A stretch of 64,000 bases of DNA from Porites lobata (taxonomy: Eukaryota; Cnidaria; Anthozoa; Scleractinia; Poritidae), in NCBI GenBank assembly GCA_942486035.1, contig CALNXK010000040.1, positions 337,001 to 401,000 of the forward strand, written 5' to 3'. Under the pieces are notes generated by a model, which saw only the letters and a program-made list of their open reading frames with translations, did not search any database and had not been told where the DNA came from. Below are positions 13,090-24,870 of the stretch, piece by piece (position 1 is the first letter of the stretch; every line of letters begins with the position of its first letter). Position numbers and translations under genes: made by a program.

Positions 13090-13172
13090 GGCCCCTGAAT
13101 CAATAGCCCATTCGGCCTTCGGCCTCATGGCCTGTTGACTCCGAGACCATTCGGGCTCGAGGAATAATTGTT
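12871..13172. mobile_element. Composite inverted-repeat element, copy 1
   Basis: An outer unit bounded by TAGTAAAATCCAACTAGT and its complement is followed by a second unit bounded by AACAATTATTCCTCTCG and its complement. The same composite occurs at 15525-15805, so it moves or is amplified as one unit. Lies in the intron between exons 33 and 34. Confidence 0.75.
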
Positions 13173-13948
13173 AATTAGCAAATCAACAACTTTGCACGTG
13201 CGTCTTATTGTTTTATTAACTTTTCTTTGCCATCACTTCACGACACAACGTGAAAATGTCTAATTTCAAGTTTTAATGAGGACGTAAACAAACGTAGACG
13301 AACTTTTTTCCTCTATGAATTTGCCTACTGAGCGACTTGTAATAGTCGCGAAAAAGGTTGAAAGAATGCGAATTTAATTTTTGCTAAAAAGTGATGTTTT
13401 GACCGCTGTCGCAGTCGTGGTTTCTTAAACTTGAGGCATTGACGCGTGGCGGGAAAAAGGTACTTCCGGTCACCGTACTAGACCATTCCGTAGTCGTTGC
13501 TTAAAGTCCTTATCCACCCGTTTAGTACGGACATCCCGTATTAAAATATGGACACTTTTGGCCCCCTCGGTGTCCGTATTAACGGGGTTTGACTGTCGTG
13601 ACAAAACGGCTTGAAAAGTATTGCCCATATTTTCTGAAGCTTCCAAAACGGAATGACGCGATCGAACCATTGGATTTTCCATTCTCCATGTAAATGGTAA
13701 GTGCCCACTGTCTTTTCTTGTAGCGACGGAAATTTGAACACGCACAAGGTTATGTTAAAACCAGACGAGTTAAGACACGAACAAAGATAAGATACGGAAT
13801 AAAAGGAGGAACTTCAGCAAAACGTGAATAAAGCTCATCGCCTCATTTGTTCATTTTGCTGTGTTTCATCTTGGCTAAGTCTTACTCGTGAAATAACGTA
13901 AACGTAAATATTTTTTCTTATTCATCACGATAGTTATGTTTTACTTAC

Positions 13949-14221
13949 CTAGACCAAAGAAATACACCATATTTGTAGAATTACCGCCACAGTTTTCTTT
14001 GTCATTTCCTGTGCACGGCATGTTACAATTTGCCTCATCCGCTTTGCCGTATTTGCCATATCTGTGCCCGCAGTAACATGTGTCAGAGTTCTGAAGTCCA
14101 AAGTACGAATAGCCCTTCTCCTCTAATGCGCATGATCGTACGCAGTCTTCTTGTGACACAGATTTCACTATGGCTCTGTCAGGCAGATCATGTCGGACGC
14201 TCTCATCCTTGTAACAACCGA
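13949..14221 (-). CDS. Exon 33: WSC domain
   Basis: A 273-bp phase 1-1 exon with the eight cysteines of a WSC domain: GCYKD, DCVRSC, TCYCG, NC-MPC and NCGG. WSC domains are putative carbohydrate-binding modules found in polycystin-1, kremen and fungal wall sensors. The acceptor follows a pyrimidine-rich run ending CCAAAAAG and the donor is CTAG|GTAAGT. The open frame extends upstream into the intron, but only this acceptor keeps phase. Confidence 0.92.
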
Positions 14222-14855
14222 CTTTTTGGAAAAGTAAGAGCACATCTTGCTTCTTTTCTTCTGGTATGTTTTCTGTTAGAAAGAATGTATCTAGTTTGTC
14301 ACTTGGGACCATCTGCAAACCCTACTAAAAGTAATAGTCGTGTTTTGTATTGTCTCTCAAGAGAAAATTAAATAAACGAATAACTGTTAGAGAACTCGAA
14401 TCTCCTATATAGGCCAAATTAGGCCTATGTAGGAGATTTATAATTCCTCGTATATAATTTTCGCAATAAAATGGCGAGAAATTCAAATCATGTTTGGATA
14501 TCTTTCTAGGCTTTCACGCAAGTGCCTCGAAAATGAAAATCATTATTTACCAAAACATTCTTTTTTCACTTTTTCAAATCTTGACATGTTTGCGAGGAAA
14601 ATGAAGTCACATATTTGGCGCAAAATTGTGGCTTTTTCATCATGGGATATCCAGAGAGCGTTTCTAAAAAGCTGTTTCACGGGGATTTCGAAGCTGAAAA
14701 AAATAAACGTTTTAAAACATAACATTTTTGTCGCTTAAATAACGCTTAAATGGATTCTTTATGGAATGAAGAATCATGTGTGTGTTCGCTCTCTTTACTA
14801 TTATAGGCTATTTTCAGTGCAAACGAAGTTAATGTAAACTAAACCAAAAGCTCAC

Positions 14856-14969
14856 CAATGATGCTGAGAGAACTGGCATTTTTCTGATAATCTTCGCTGC
14901 CAGTCTTGAGTTCGGGTTTGGGGATTTTTGCTCTCTTAACGACTGGATTTTCAGCGTCTGGCTTGGACA
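14856..14969 (-). CDS. Exon 32: basic/proline linker
   Basis: A 114-bp phase 1-1 exon rich in Lys, Pro and Ser, with a VVKRAK stretch that could be a dibasic cleavage site. It has no cysteines and no known domain. Donor is ATTG|GTGAGC. Confidence 0.72.
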
Positions 14970-15183
14970 CTTGAAATTAAAAAAGAGAAAAAGAAATCAA
15001 GATTTTATATACAATAGTAATGTATTTAGATTGTCAGAGCGTCTGGGAACGTAGCTACACCTACAAATCGCGACTTACTTAAAGTATACCACTTATGTAT
15101 TGTTCTTAATCCAAGAAATACGCGTACATAAACTTTAATCCTGATCGATTTCTTTATGCAAAATAACCTATTATTTATTATTT

Positions 15184-15486
15184 GGCGCTTTCCATTCAAC
15201 CCAAACGTCTGCTTTGAATTTTTGGCAACTTCCAGTAGCGAAACGAACAGCATTTTCCAAAATTTTCAAAAAGGAGGACAACCTCGCGAGTTATATCCAA
15301 CTTTTTGAAAATTTTTTCCCGGAAGTTTTCTTTCCATTTAATTTTGCTCCCGGAATTTCGGTGAAATGGTTCGTATTTCGGAAATAAAACAGTTTCTGGA
15401 ATTTCTGGAAACTTTTTTGTGAAATTTTTGAACCATTTGCTTCTGGTTCCAAATTTTCGAAAGTTTTGGTTGAGTGTAAATCGCCC
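15184..15486. mobile_element. MITE, ends GGCGCTTTCCATTCAACC
   Basis: The left end and the complement of the right end share an imperfect 22-bp inverted repeat; the interior is rich in GAAATTTTTGAAC-type words. It lies about 40 bp from composite copy 2. Confidence 0.6.
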
Positions 15487-15524
15487 AGTTATATCCGTCA
15501 GTTGCAGCAGCCAAATATCATTTG

Positions 15525-15805
15525 TCAGTAAAATCCTACTAGTTGTCTATTATCAATGCTGCGTTCTGATTGGTTGAGCTACTACTAGGCTATTTGTTAT
15601 AGCCCAATAGTAGCGAAAAGCGCGGGCTTTTTGGCGGCAAAAAAGGGTTAAAGTCTAGCTTTAACTAGCTAAAATTTTTTTATTCTCGATATTTTTGACC
15701 AAATAGTTAGATTTTACTAAAACAATTATTCCTCTCGCCGTCATGGCCTCTGAGTTAATGAGGCCTATTGACTCAGAGCCCGTTCGGGCTCGAGGAATAA
15801 TTGTT
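15525..15805. mobile_element. Composite inverted-repeat element, copy 2
   Basis: About 80 percent similar by eye to 12871-13172, in the same orientation, in the intron between exons 31 and 32. Confidence 0.75.
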
Positions 15806-16168
15806 GAACTTGCCATCGAGTTACTTCCATCGCTGCCAAAAGGCGAGAGACGACATACCCTATTCACACCACAGCTTAAACACGTTTAATAGCTGTTTAG
15901 TTCAACATGGTTTAAAATTGTTTTCCTCATAAAAGCTGCTTACTGACTTATGGCTATTCCAAATCATGTGAAAATTACAGAGAATGTTAAAGTTTGTTTT
16001 AATCTTGTATATATGTATGTACTCCAGTTTTCCATTTACGTTTTCCAATTTTTTTTAAACCTGGCTTAATAAAACATGTTTAATTGGTGTAAAATGGGGC
16101 ACTAATTGTGATAATCAATCATAAATCCTGACATATAAAAAGGATTTTTTTAAAAATCAGTGTGTTAC

Positions 16169-16285
16169 CTTGACAGTTTCGCCCAGTAAAATCTGATGTA
16201 CATTTACACCTATATCCATCTAGTCTCTTGCTGTCTCGAATGCACTTAGCTCCATTCTCACACGGTTGAGGTTCACACTTGTTTC
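16169..16285 (-). CDS. Exon 31: EGF-like domain
   Basis: A 117-bp phase 1-1 exon encoding a complete EGF domain with six cysteines in the usual order (KC, PC, KC, RC, KC, NC), ending in FTGRNC. No Asp at the calcium-binding start position is evident. Single-exon, phase 1-1 EGF modules are typical of shuffled extracellular genes. Confidence 0.9.
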
Positions 16286-16401
16286 CTACAAGTGATATTT
16301 AATTTTATTTACTCTTAAAACGTATAGAGACAACAAACTAAACAAACAAAAACACAGCCTGCGAATATAACTGTCTCTCCTCGTTTCTCGCGGCTAGGGA
16401 C

Positions 16402-16912
16402 CAGGGGCACCCAACGACCGAATGTTTCCAAATACGCCAGAAGTGTCTCAGATGGTTTTCTCTATTCTTTAGAGGCCTGTTTGGTCAAATTCAGAGTTGG
16501 CCTAAAAACTATTTATCTGTTAGGATGTCTTAGGGGAACTTTGGTTGCCACGAAAGTTTTAGGTGTTTTTTTCGTCTCATCCGAAAGTGTTAGCTGCCGT
16601 CATGGGTCCGGGCGAAAGTTCGAGGACATGAAGTAACCTTGCTTTCATACAAAATTGTAGGGGACGTTTTGTCTTTATTCCGAAAGTTTTAGGAGGCCTT
16701 TTTTTAAACAATAATCGCAATATTTTGATATTAAAATGTGAAAACACAACCTCCAAAAATCGCAGTTAAGCTATTAGAAAATCTCTGAATATTTTAGACG
16801 AATGGAACAGTTATCCAGAAATTTTTAGCCTTTCTCAAGCTTTAGAAACTTCTAGGCAATATTTGCTCTCTCGAACAGATATTTTACAGAATATAGTCAT
16901 TGGGTGCCCCTG
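16402..16912. mobile_element. MITE family with CAGGGGCACCCAACGA ends, copy 1
   Basis: Ends are inverted copies of CAGGGGCACCCAACGA. A second copy of the family is at 58342-58740. Located between exons 30 and 31. Confidence 0.75.
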
Positions 16913-17055
16913 AGGGACGTTTTACAGGAGATACTACGAAACGTTTTAAGCGGCAAGGAAGGAGGGGGAGGGCTGTATTCGCAGGCTAAGAAAAAGTCAA
17001 AAGATGGACGCCTAAGTTATGATATTTTGTATGCCTTTCAAAATTGGATTCTCAC

Positions 17056-17073
17056 CTGAATAGGACTCAGAAC
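17056..17073 (-). CDS. Exon 30: 18-bp microexon
   Basis: An 18-bp phase 1-1 exon encoding about six residues (SESYS plus split codons), with TTTTCTAG acceptor and GTGAGA donor. Without both this exon and exon 29, exon 28 joined to exon 31 would create TGA, so at least one of the two is needed for full-length protein. Confidence 0.65.
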
Positions 17074-17803
17074 CTAGAAAAATAAGTGAGATAATAAAAA
17101 ATAAGTGAGATAATATTGGTATCAAATAATTTAAATAATTACCATTTTAAATGTGAACAATTATTTATCTACCCTCAATCAGTCGTTACAATTAAAGCAT
17201 GATTATCATAAAAAGAGGTTGAGTGTTTACTGCATATCATTGCTAAATGTGCCGATGTGAAATCTACAAATTGAAGATGATTTACACAAAGATAAAAGTC
17301 TTACAAGTCACCATGTCTAACAAAAACATCTACAACGATATGTCAGAGATAGAGCAGAGCCCTTATGATTGTTACACCTTACTAGTTTAGCTACAGATCA
17401 GCGGAAATTGTACATTTAAAGATTACTGAGATAATCATTATTGGTAATAAATTTTAATTACCAATCAATTTTTGATTACTGAATAATTTTAGAATACTGT
17501 TTAATTTTGTCAAACTTAGTGAAGGAACAAGATTTTTAGTTGCCCCTCCAACAAGAGCATCATTTCCGAGCCCAAGTAACAAACTAAGGGATAATAGACC
17601 ATTTTAGCTTGTCTCTTTAGTTTTCCTATTTCAGACCACGTGATGGTACCCAGAAAACTGTGTCTTTCAAGTGTTGTCTTATGCACATGCATCCACGTGC
17701 ATATGTATGCATAATTAATGAAAAGACAAAAGGCAAAAGGCAAATTCCCCGGAGAACATCACGTGGTCTGAAACCAAACGTCAAGCTAAAAAGGTCTATT
17801 AAG

Positions 17804-17985
17804 GGCCTGTTTGCATGGAGGTGGGGGACCCCAGGTAGGTGAGGTAACCCGCTTAGGTGAGGTAACCCGCCTGTCCGGCCATATAATCTCTCATTTTAAT
17901 TTGATCACGTTTACATGATAGGTGGGGTGACCCACCACATGTTACTTCATTTATCTGGGGTCCCCCACATCCATGTAAACAGGCC
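17804..17985. mobile_element. MITE, 182 bp, ends GGCCTGTTTGCATGGAGG
   Basis: Both ends share a roughly 30-bp inverted repeat ending in GGGGGACCCCAG. A tandem GGTGAGGTAACCCGC pair lies inside. Confidence 0.75.
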
Positions 17986-18358
17986 GTCAGACCCCATCCA
18001 GAAGAATCCGCATATTTTTGAAACTGCATATTTTTTTACATGAATAGGCCACGGATGAATGAGCTGATTCACTGGTTTCCTATGGACGGAAGACTGATTC
18101 GTGTAGAGAAAATGCCTTTCCAAAAAAGTCCGGATTCGTGTTGACGGGACCTCTGACACAGTCGCCACTTAAGAAACAAGAAGGGAACTGGAGCCGAAAT
18201 GCGTCCCGCAATTGTCTCTGGGATCGTTAAGGAGGACGCGTCGATCAGCTATTGGCCAATTTTTTCCCTGTCCCTAGTAACAGTCCCAGAAGTCTTTGCC
18301 AACGTTAACTCGGTCCAGTTTCCTTCTTTGCCCCGATCATACTTGATCTGATTCTTAC

Positions 18359-18430
18359 CCTGAATCTCATCATCGGCTTCTTCATCCTTATCATATTTAC
18401 CAGCATTGTGAGAAAAGGAAACGGCACTTG
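18359..18430 (-). CDS. Exon 29: acidic cassette exon candidate
   Basis: A 72-bp phase 1-1 segment with a good CTTACAG acceptor and a GTAAGA donor, encoding an acidic stretch with KYDKDEEADDE. It fits in frame between exons 28 and 30, but exon 28 can also join exon 30 directly, so it may be alternatively used. Confidence 0.55.
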
Positions 18431-18584
18431 CTGTAAGGGAATTATATACCACTGTTAAGGAAAGTAAACACGATCTCATGTCTAGTTGAACTATTCATTC
18501 TCGCTATTGATACTTGAATTTTCCTTGTAATTTTGTAGCATACTTGCTTCCTTCATATTCATGAAGAACTTCAAAATAACTTAC

Positions 18585-18662
18585 AATCCAAGTCTTGTTC
18601 GTCCCAATCTCCCGACCCTGATCCAAAACCAGAATCTTGTTCGTCATCCAGGGAAATTTTCG
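18585..18662 (-). CDS. Exon 28: acidic Gly/Ser linker
   Basis: A 78-bp phase 1-1 exon rich in Asp, Glu, Gly and Ser with a GFGSGSGDWDE stretch that resembles a glycosaminoglycan attachment site of the SG-with-acidic-flank type. It leaves a single T in the split codon, which matters for splicing choices downstream. Confidence 0.75.
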
Positions 18663-19130
18663 CTGTGAATCGAATATCATCAATACATGAATAAACGAAT
18701 AAAATTAACGTAAGGGAAATAGGTAGTTTTATTCCTCAATGTCGTAAATGTATTACCCGAGCTGTATATTCGGGTGGGTGAAAAAATAATTTTAATTCAG
18801 TTCTGAATATATCATCATATTTACCCTGTAGTAACAAAAGCAACTACCTAGCAGCTACAATTAAAAAGTTATTAATGAAAAGTAAATTATACTGTTCAGT
18901 TTATTTACTATTGGCAGGGTCAAAAGAAATAAGAAATTAGAAACATTGAAAACTGAACATAACAATCGTATTTCTCTTGGTGGTAGGTTTCTCGATAAGT
19001 TGTTATTGACTGACGAGCAGTTTCGTTTGTAGTGAAAGGTGACGTAGGTGTGACTGTGGAGTCTACCTGTAATGGGTAGCCTGTGGCACAACTTTGATAT
19101 GTTTACTAGATGAAAAGCAGCAATCATTAC

Positions 19131-19380
19131 CTTTGACTGGACAACTCTTAAGGTTTCCAATCTGTTGCTCGTCCAGAGCCTTGTCATAAATCTGCAAACA
19201 GGAAATTTTGCCAGCGAATCTTCTATCATCCCCATCCCTTGCACCGATTCTGATTGGATACTGGGTGGCAAGTTTGATCTGACCAATGTTGCGACTCTTC
19301 ACCATCTTGCCATTGTGCCACAGCTGTGCTACACCAGTCGTGTTGTCGTATGTTGCACCAACCTGATTCCACTCGTTCAG
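19131..19380 (-). CDS. Exon 27: laminin-G-like domain C, C-terminal part
   Basis: A 250-bp exon with NEWNQVGATYD, AQLWHNG, YPIRIGARDG and FAGKISCLQIYDKAL, ending in a final Cys. This closes a canonical domain, the most typical of the three in the gene. It leaves in phase 1. Confidence 0.92.
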
Positions 19381-20534
19381 CTGTAAAAATAACACACGAA
19401 TATCTTAATATATCCATTTAGCCAAGCCTAAAAGCGGAGCTCTTTTAACATTCACTAGAATCAATAGAATTTAAAACAGTATGGCCCACTAAGTGTGCCC
19501 ACCCTCCCCCTGATCTCAGCCGCATTTGTGTCATTTGTCATCAGAAGTCTACGTGGGGATGTTAGTTATTCATTCCCTTGGAGATTTTAAGGGATAATTT
19601 ACACCACTGTGTGGGGGATTACGCTAGACTGCTTACGGGCTCAAATGGCTGTCTGGAAGTTTCCAATCAGTGACGTTATCAGTTGTTAGGTAAATGTGAA
19701 CTGAGGAGGACACTAGTGGAGATAACTGTTTGAGATTTGTTACGGATCATCAGAAGTCCTTTTCCGACCGTCAGAGTCAGTTTATGTGAAACATGTGACA
19801 TGTGGTACATGGTTAATAATAAATCTATTACTTATTTCGCGCAAATTACAAGTGCATATGGTTTCTCGCCCTTATCGGAGAACAAAGGAAAGTGTAACTA
19901 TAGCAAAGGTGGCACTTCTTCTCTCTTGTTTTAAGAACCTAAGTGTTGGTTCCACAGGGAATCGAGCCCAGTCCTACCGCCTTACAGTTCCGTAGCCTGC
20001 AATTAATTTAGCTTGCCAGTCGGCCGTAAAGGATTTATTATATGGCTACTGAGAGTTTCTCTAAACAAAGCTGTCAAGTAAAAATGGTCTGTCAAAAACT
20101 GGAACAATCTGATTGGTCATACACACCAGTGAGAAATATCGTATGACCAATCACAGGCCGCATACGAAATTTTTCACTAGTGGAAAACCTGTATCGATTT
20201 CCCGCCTTTTGGTGTGCCGCGACGTGTCAAAGTGGATGAAAGTGAACGTTTGCATGACTTGAAGGTTTGCAGACATTAGTTCAGTCAATGAATTTATTAA
20301 GAGTCAAGAAAACGAAAAGAACAAAAAAGAAAACTCGACAGAATGTTACTATGCTTAAACAACTGTTGAGGTCGAGGAAGGTTCAAGACTTGACGAGAAG
20401 GAATTCCCCCGAAGGAGATGAACGCATGTATCAGCGAATTTATTACTATGGTTCGAAAGAAGGACGAGATCGTAACATTTAAAACCACTCTGTTTAGGGT
20501 GGGTCTGTCGTAAATACTCTAGTAAATAATACCA

Positions 20535-20906
20535 ATTTCAGCATTGAAGCACACGTACCAACACCACGGTATGGCCAGTACCTTACGCACGTGCACGACC
20601 AATCACCCTAGCAATGGTAGCCATGGACAGCTGTTTCCTCATTAGGACTTGTCGGCGTGGCATAGCCCCAGGCAAGAGGGTCTCACTTGCGATCATCGAC
20701 CCCGCTGTTTACTGCCGAGGCGAGTACAAAAGCATTCCTCTAAGTGCCAGCTCCACCGTACACAAGCTACCACTTGGGATCGATGATGAGTCCTAAAAAG
20801 GACGAAACAGCTGTCCATGGCTGCCACTGCCGGGGTGATATGGTTGTGCGCATGCGTAAGGTACTAGCCATACCAGGGAGTTGGTACGTGCGTGAAGCGC
20901 TGAAAT
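20535..20906. mobile_element. Element with about 105-bp terminal inverted repeats
   Basis: The left arm 20535-20640 and the right arm 20803-20906 are inverted copies with few mismatches, sharing TAGCCATGGACAGCTGTTTC. No coding sequence. It sits 92 bp inside the intron after exon 26. Confidence 0.75.
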
Positions 20907-20998
20907 GAATACCCTTGTAAGTCACCTTAAAATGATTAAACAATACAGTAACAAAGTTTAAGGCATAGTAATATCGAAACAGAAAAGCCACCACAAAC

Positions 20999-21258
20999 CT
21001 GTAAAACTCTTGAAGCGATTGGTTTATGGAAAATTCCGTTGCGGTGTACAAATCTTACAAACAGCTCCGTAGATTCAAACTGCCACAAGTGTACTCCCCA
21101 GCCGTCTGTTTTGTAGTTCAATATGGGTCCCCCACTCCCGCTGGGGTAAATGTTTGCTAAAATTGTCATGGAGTTCTGTGTATCGAGCTTCCCGTCATTT
21201 GGAATTTCAACAAAGGAATCAGCTGTTCCTTTAAATTCGTACGCGCCACCGTCATCAT
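20999..21258 (-). CDS. Exon 26: laminin-G-like domain C, central part
   Basis: A 260-bp exon with GGAYEFKGTADSFVEIPNDG, then SMTILANIYPSG and WGVHLWQF, the core of a laminin-G/ConA fold. It leaves in phase 0 at CAG|GTTTG. Confidence 0.9.
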
Positions 21259-22611
21259 CTGATAAAACAAGAAAACATATCACATTTAGCTGGTAAACGG
21301 CTTAACTGATTCAATAAGCAACGACGACCGACTAAACGTGCCGGCGTCTTTACTCAGAGAAGTCGGCTTTTATTTTTCCCGGATATATACGATATGTTTT
21401 CATAACGGCGGACTGGTTTTATGTTATGCTTTAGTAATGTTGAGACTGTATTTCAGTCAATTTTTCACAAGTTTCTTTATAGGTTTACGCAGAATTTATT
21501 CACGTACAGATGTACGTAATCTAATTACCGACATTTGTTCATTGCTTGCGGCGGATTTGATTTTGTGGCTGATAAATTGAAACTTTATTAAAAGCTACAT
21601 TTCCTTTGATCAAAAACAAGCTGTTTTGTACTGAATTTAGTTCCCAGAACGCTGAAAATCGCACTTTAGGGTTTTGAAATTTCAAAATGAGAAAGGGCAA
21701 TCGGTCCCTTGTTGCTGCAGTCGGTTACTCTACACAAACCTGCTTCAATTTGTATTGAAACCGCTGAGCTGTAGGAGCGCAAAGTAGTAATAACTTCCTC
21801 GGATTGTTACAGAAGTACGGTGTTAAATAAAAGAGATCATTTTCTTTCAGGGGTAAGACAGTGATGTGAGTGTCTGACCGGCAAATGTACATACAAACTG
21901 GGCTGTAGAATAGACGAGACTTTCAAATACTGTCTAAAGCTTAGTCAAATGCAGTATGAAGAATTTTGCGCTCATTCTACAGCCAGAATTCTACCCTAGT
22001 AATGTTTAAACTGGATGAGCTGCATTAAAAAGCGACGATTTCTAAACGAAGTACCACAACAACAGGACAGAAAGTAACAAGCTTATTCAGTGTCTACATA
22101 GCTACGTAAATAAGTCAAAAAATCGTTCAAAAGAAAAACGCAACAAATAAGTCGATTCCAAGGGAAAACATCTGTGCAAAGTTTTAGAAATTTTCACGCT
22201 ACTGCACATGGCAATAGTGTGTTATAGGCCAATAACATACGCGGGGGCGGTACTCAACAAAGTTTATAAGGGTAGGATCCGCCACGACCTTAAAATACAA
22301 ATGAACCACAATACCAGAACGTTTTTCGACTTTTTCAAAGCCATAACATGCATCTGTTTAGTGTTAGCTCTTTTGGGCCTTTGAACAGACTGACCTCTCT
22401 TGACTGAAATGGCAGATTTTTCTAACCTTTTACATACCTCAACTAGTGAAATCCCTACCCTTTCATATACCTGAAGTCTGAAAAAAAATACCCCGTATGG
22501 GCCATTAAAGGGAGCACCCCCCTGAAACGTACTACAGTCAACCAATGAGCTCCCAGAATATTATAAAAGCGCACTAAGTTTGAATATCAAGTTTAATCCT
22601 TTTAGTCTCAC

Positions 22612-22728
22612 CATTAGGTCCTGTTGAAAGATCTACGTTGCTAAGCACTCCGTTTTCGTTGTTAGGACCGGCGTCTTTACCGCCAAAGGCTTTGTTTAGT
22701 GGATACAAACCAACTGGCTTGGGTATGG
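22612..22728 (-). CDS. Exon 25: laminin-G-like domain C, N-terminal part
   Basis: A 117-bp phase 1-1 exon with GLYPLNKAFGGKDA, the usual opening of a laminin-G-3-type lectin fold. Acceptor TTTTAG and donor GTGAGAC are good. Confidence 0.82.
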
Positions 22729-23262
22729 CTAAAACGGAAAAAGAAACAAATGTTAATAATAAAGGCCTCTGGTACTGAGCTTTCTAAGTGAACATCCCGG
22801 GTGTTCGGGAGGTCATAGGTTCGAATTCTGTAGAGGACTCAAGAGTTTTTCTTTCTCTCTCGCTGGTGACATGCTGTTTATTTTACCGACGCAAAGGTTT
22901 CGATTTTTAATGAACTTCTTTCCTTCCCATACTTTAACAAAGACATTTTTCACAGTCTTCATGTTGTAGTAACATGAAGTAAGGTATCCTCTAGCTAGTA
23001 AGATCAATTCAATTTTTATTATTCACACTTTCTAGAGTATTTACATTATATATAGTAAGGTAGGAATACACTAATAAAGGAGAAGAAGAAGGACAAAGAG
23101 AAGAAAATTAGTGGCTTGGGTAGAAGTGTACGGTGTTCAGAGGAGCTTAGCTTTCGAGCTAACCACCGCTATATTATGATCAGGTGGCTCTTTGGGGATT
23201 TCTCAAGGGTATTTCCGGCCTCTAACCTAACATTTGCGTAGTAAGGCTTAGTCTATCTAAAA

Positions 23263-23484
23263 GCCGATTTAGACGGCACGATATTTGCTTACGATTATCG
23301 TGCGCGACTAGCATGCGTCACGACTTGATGACAGATCGTGTCGTGTAAATTAGATCTACGACATTCATACGACACATTGTAGATGTCGTAAGTGTAAATT
23401 GTGCACGTGTGGATGGTCGAAAGTCATGACGTATGCTAGTCACGCATGATAGTAGTAACCAAAAATCGTATCGTCTAAATCGGC
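23263..23484. mobile_element. MITE next to exon 24 donor
   Basis: Ends GCCGATTTAGACGGCACGAT and an inverted copy with two differences. The right end is 10 bp from the exon 24 donor. Confidence 0.75.
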
Positions 23485-23494
23485 CGTAACAAAC

Positions 23495-23533
23495 CTTCTT
23501 CCTGCGATGAAGGTCCCGGACCGGTTCTTCCAT
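23495..23533 (-). CDS. Exon 24: 39-bp linker exon
   Basis: A phase 1-1 exon of 39 bp encoding a Gly/Pro/Ser/Glu linker. The acceptor is TTTAG and the donor GTTTGT is weak. An inverted-repeat element ends 10 bp inside the downstream intron, so splicing of this exon may be sensitive to it. Confidence 0.65.
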
Positions 23534-23688
23534 CTAAAGAAGAAAAATATTAATTCAATTCAATGTCACTACTTTCCATTGTAAGTTGAACAAGTCCAAG
23601 TTTATCTGTTTCTGTTAGGATGTAATTATATTCTCCGCTAACTACATCAAGAGATGAAATGCCAGTAAAATACGACAATCTAAAAGCT

Positions 23689-23790
23689 ACCGTATTTATT
23701 GGAATAAGCGCCCAACCTCGAATAAGCGCCCACTCTCAAGTTACAAAAATTTAATAAGCGCCCAGAGCGGTTAATCGAATAAATACGATA
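23689..23790. mobile_element. Short element with AATAAGCGCCC repeats
   Basis: Inverted ends ACCGTATTTATT / AATAAATACGAT enclose several AATAAGCGCCCA words. Related words occur at 47560-47620 and 48405-48530. Confidence 0.5.
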
Positions 23791-24256
23791 TTTACAATTA
23801 AAAAGCATATTTGCTGAATAGGACACAGTCAGCTTTGGGACCGAGCTGACCTGGATACTAGTTTTGCAACTTTGAAAAGCGTTTTTCTCAACCCGAAATC
23901 AAAGGCACGCGTCGAACACATCTAGAAATCCGCTTCACTCTTGCCCAGTTTCATTCGATCTTCGATATTTTATTGACAACCTGTTCCTGAGTATCCTTTC
24001 AATCATCCTATAATATTATTTTATCATATTTGTTAAAAACAGTATAAATCGCGTATCTTGTGATATGCAAATCAGCTAAGAAATGGTCTCTAATGCGCAT
24101 GTGCAACAGCTGACGGTGTCCTTTGAGAACCTCACTGGGGACTTTACGATCTGACGATGCGACGGCAACGAGAACGTAAAAAACCAAAATAGATTAAGTA
24201 GGCAAAACAACAACTTTACACGAGCATCTCACTTTTTTGTACAATTCTTTACGTAA

Positions 24257-24400
24257 TATATCAAACATGAGATGCAGTGTTTCATCACCAGATGAAACAC
24301 CGAGAAGAGAGTTGAAAATACGACGCGCAGCGGAGTATTTTTGACGAACTTCGAGGTGTTTCATCTGGTGATGAAACATTGTGTCGAATGTTTGATATTT
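24257..24400. mobile_element. MITE with GTTTCATCACCAGATGAAAC core
   Basis: Inverted arms of about 45 bp flank a short spacer; each arm also holds an internal palindrome around ATCACCAGATGA. Confidence 0.65.
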
Positions 24401-24870
24401 CTTCTCAAACAAAATCATTTTTGAAGGAGAAATTAAGGATGCAAATACTAAGCAGTGTTTCATCCGATTTCCAAACACTCATTAAACATTAATTTCCTTT
24501 GTATTTTCTTAATGAATTATTAATGAGTTTGAGAACGTTTATGCACGACTACGACGTGAAATTGCCTAATTTTACTTTTTCGGGAGGACGTAAACAGGTC
24601 ACGACGAAATGTTATTCTCTTTCTAAACTTGAATATGGTTCTTAGAAAATTCAGCTCCGGGAGGATTCGCATACACTTGACAAACTACGTGAGTTGGAAT
24701 AATCGCGATAAAGATTGAAAGAACGCAAATTCATTTTTGAAGCGACGTTTTCGCTGCCTTCGCGTCGTCGTATCGTAACGTCCCTACTGTTGTGGTCTAC
24801 CTGGCAACCAGTGTGAGTGATGTAATAAGAGAGTGCACATGACCCTTCTATACAAAGCATACCACCTCAC

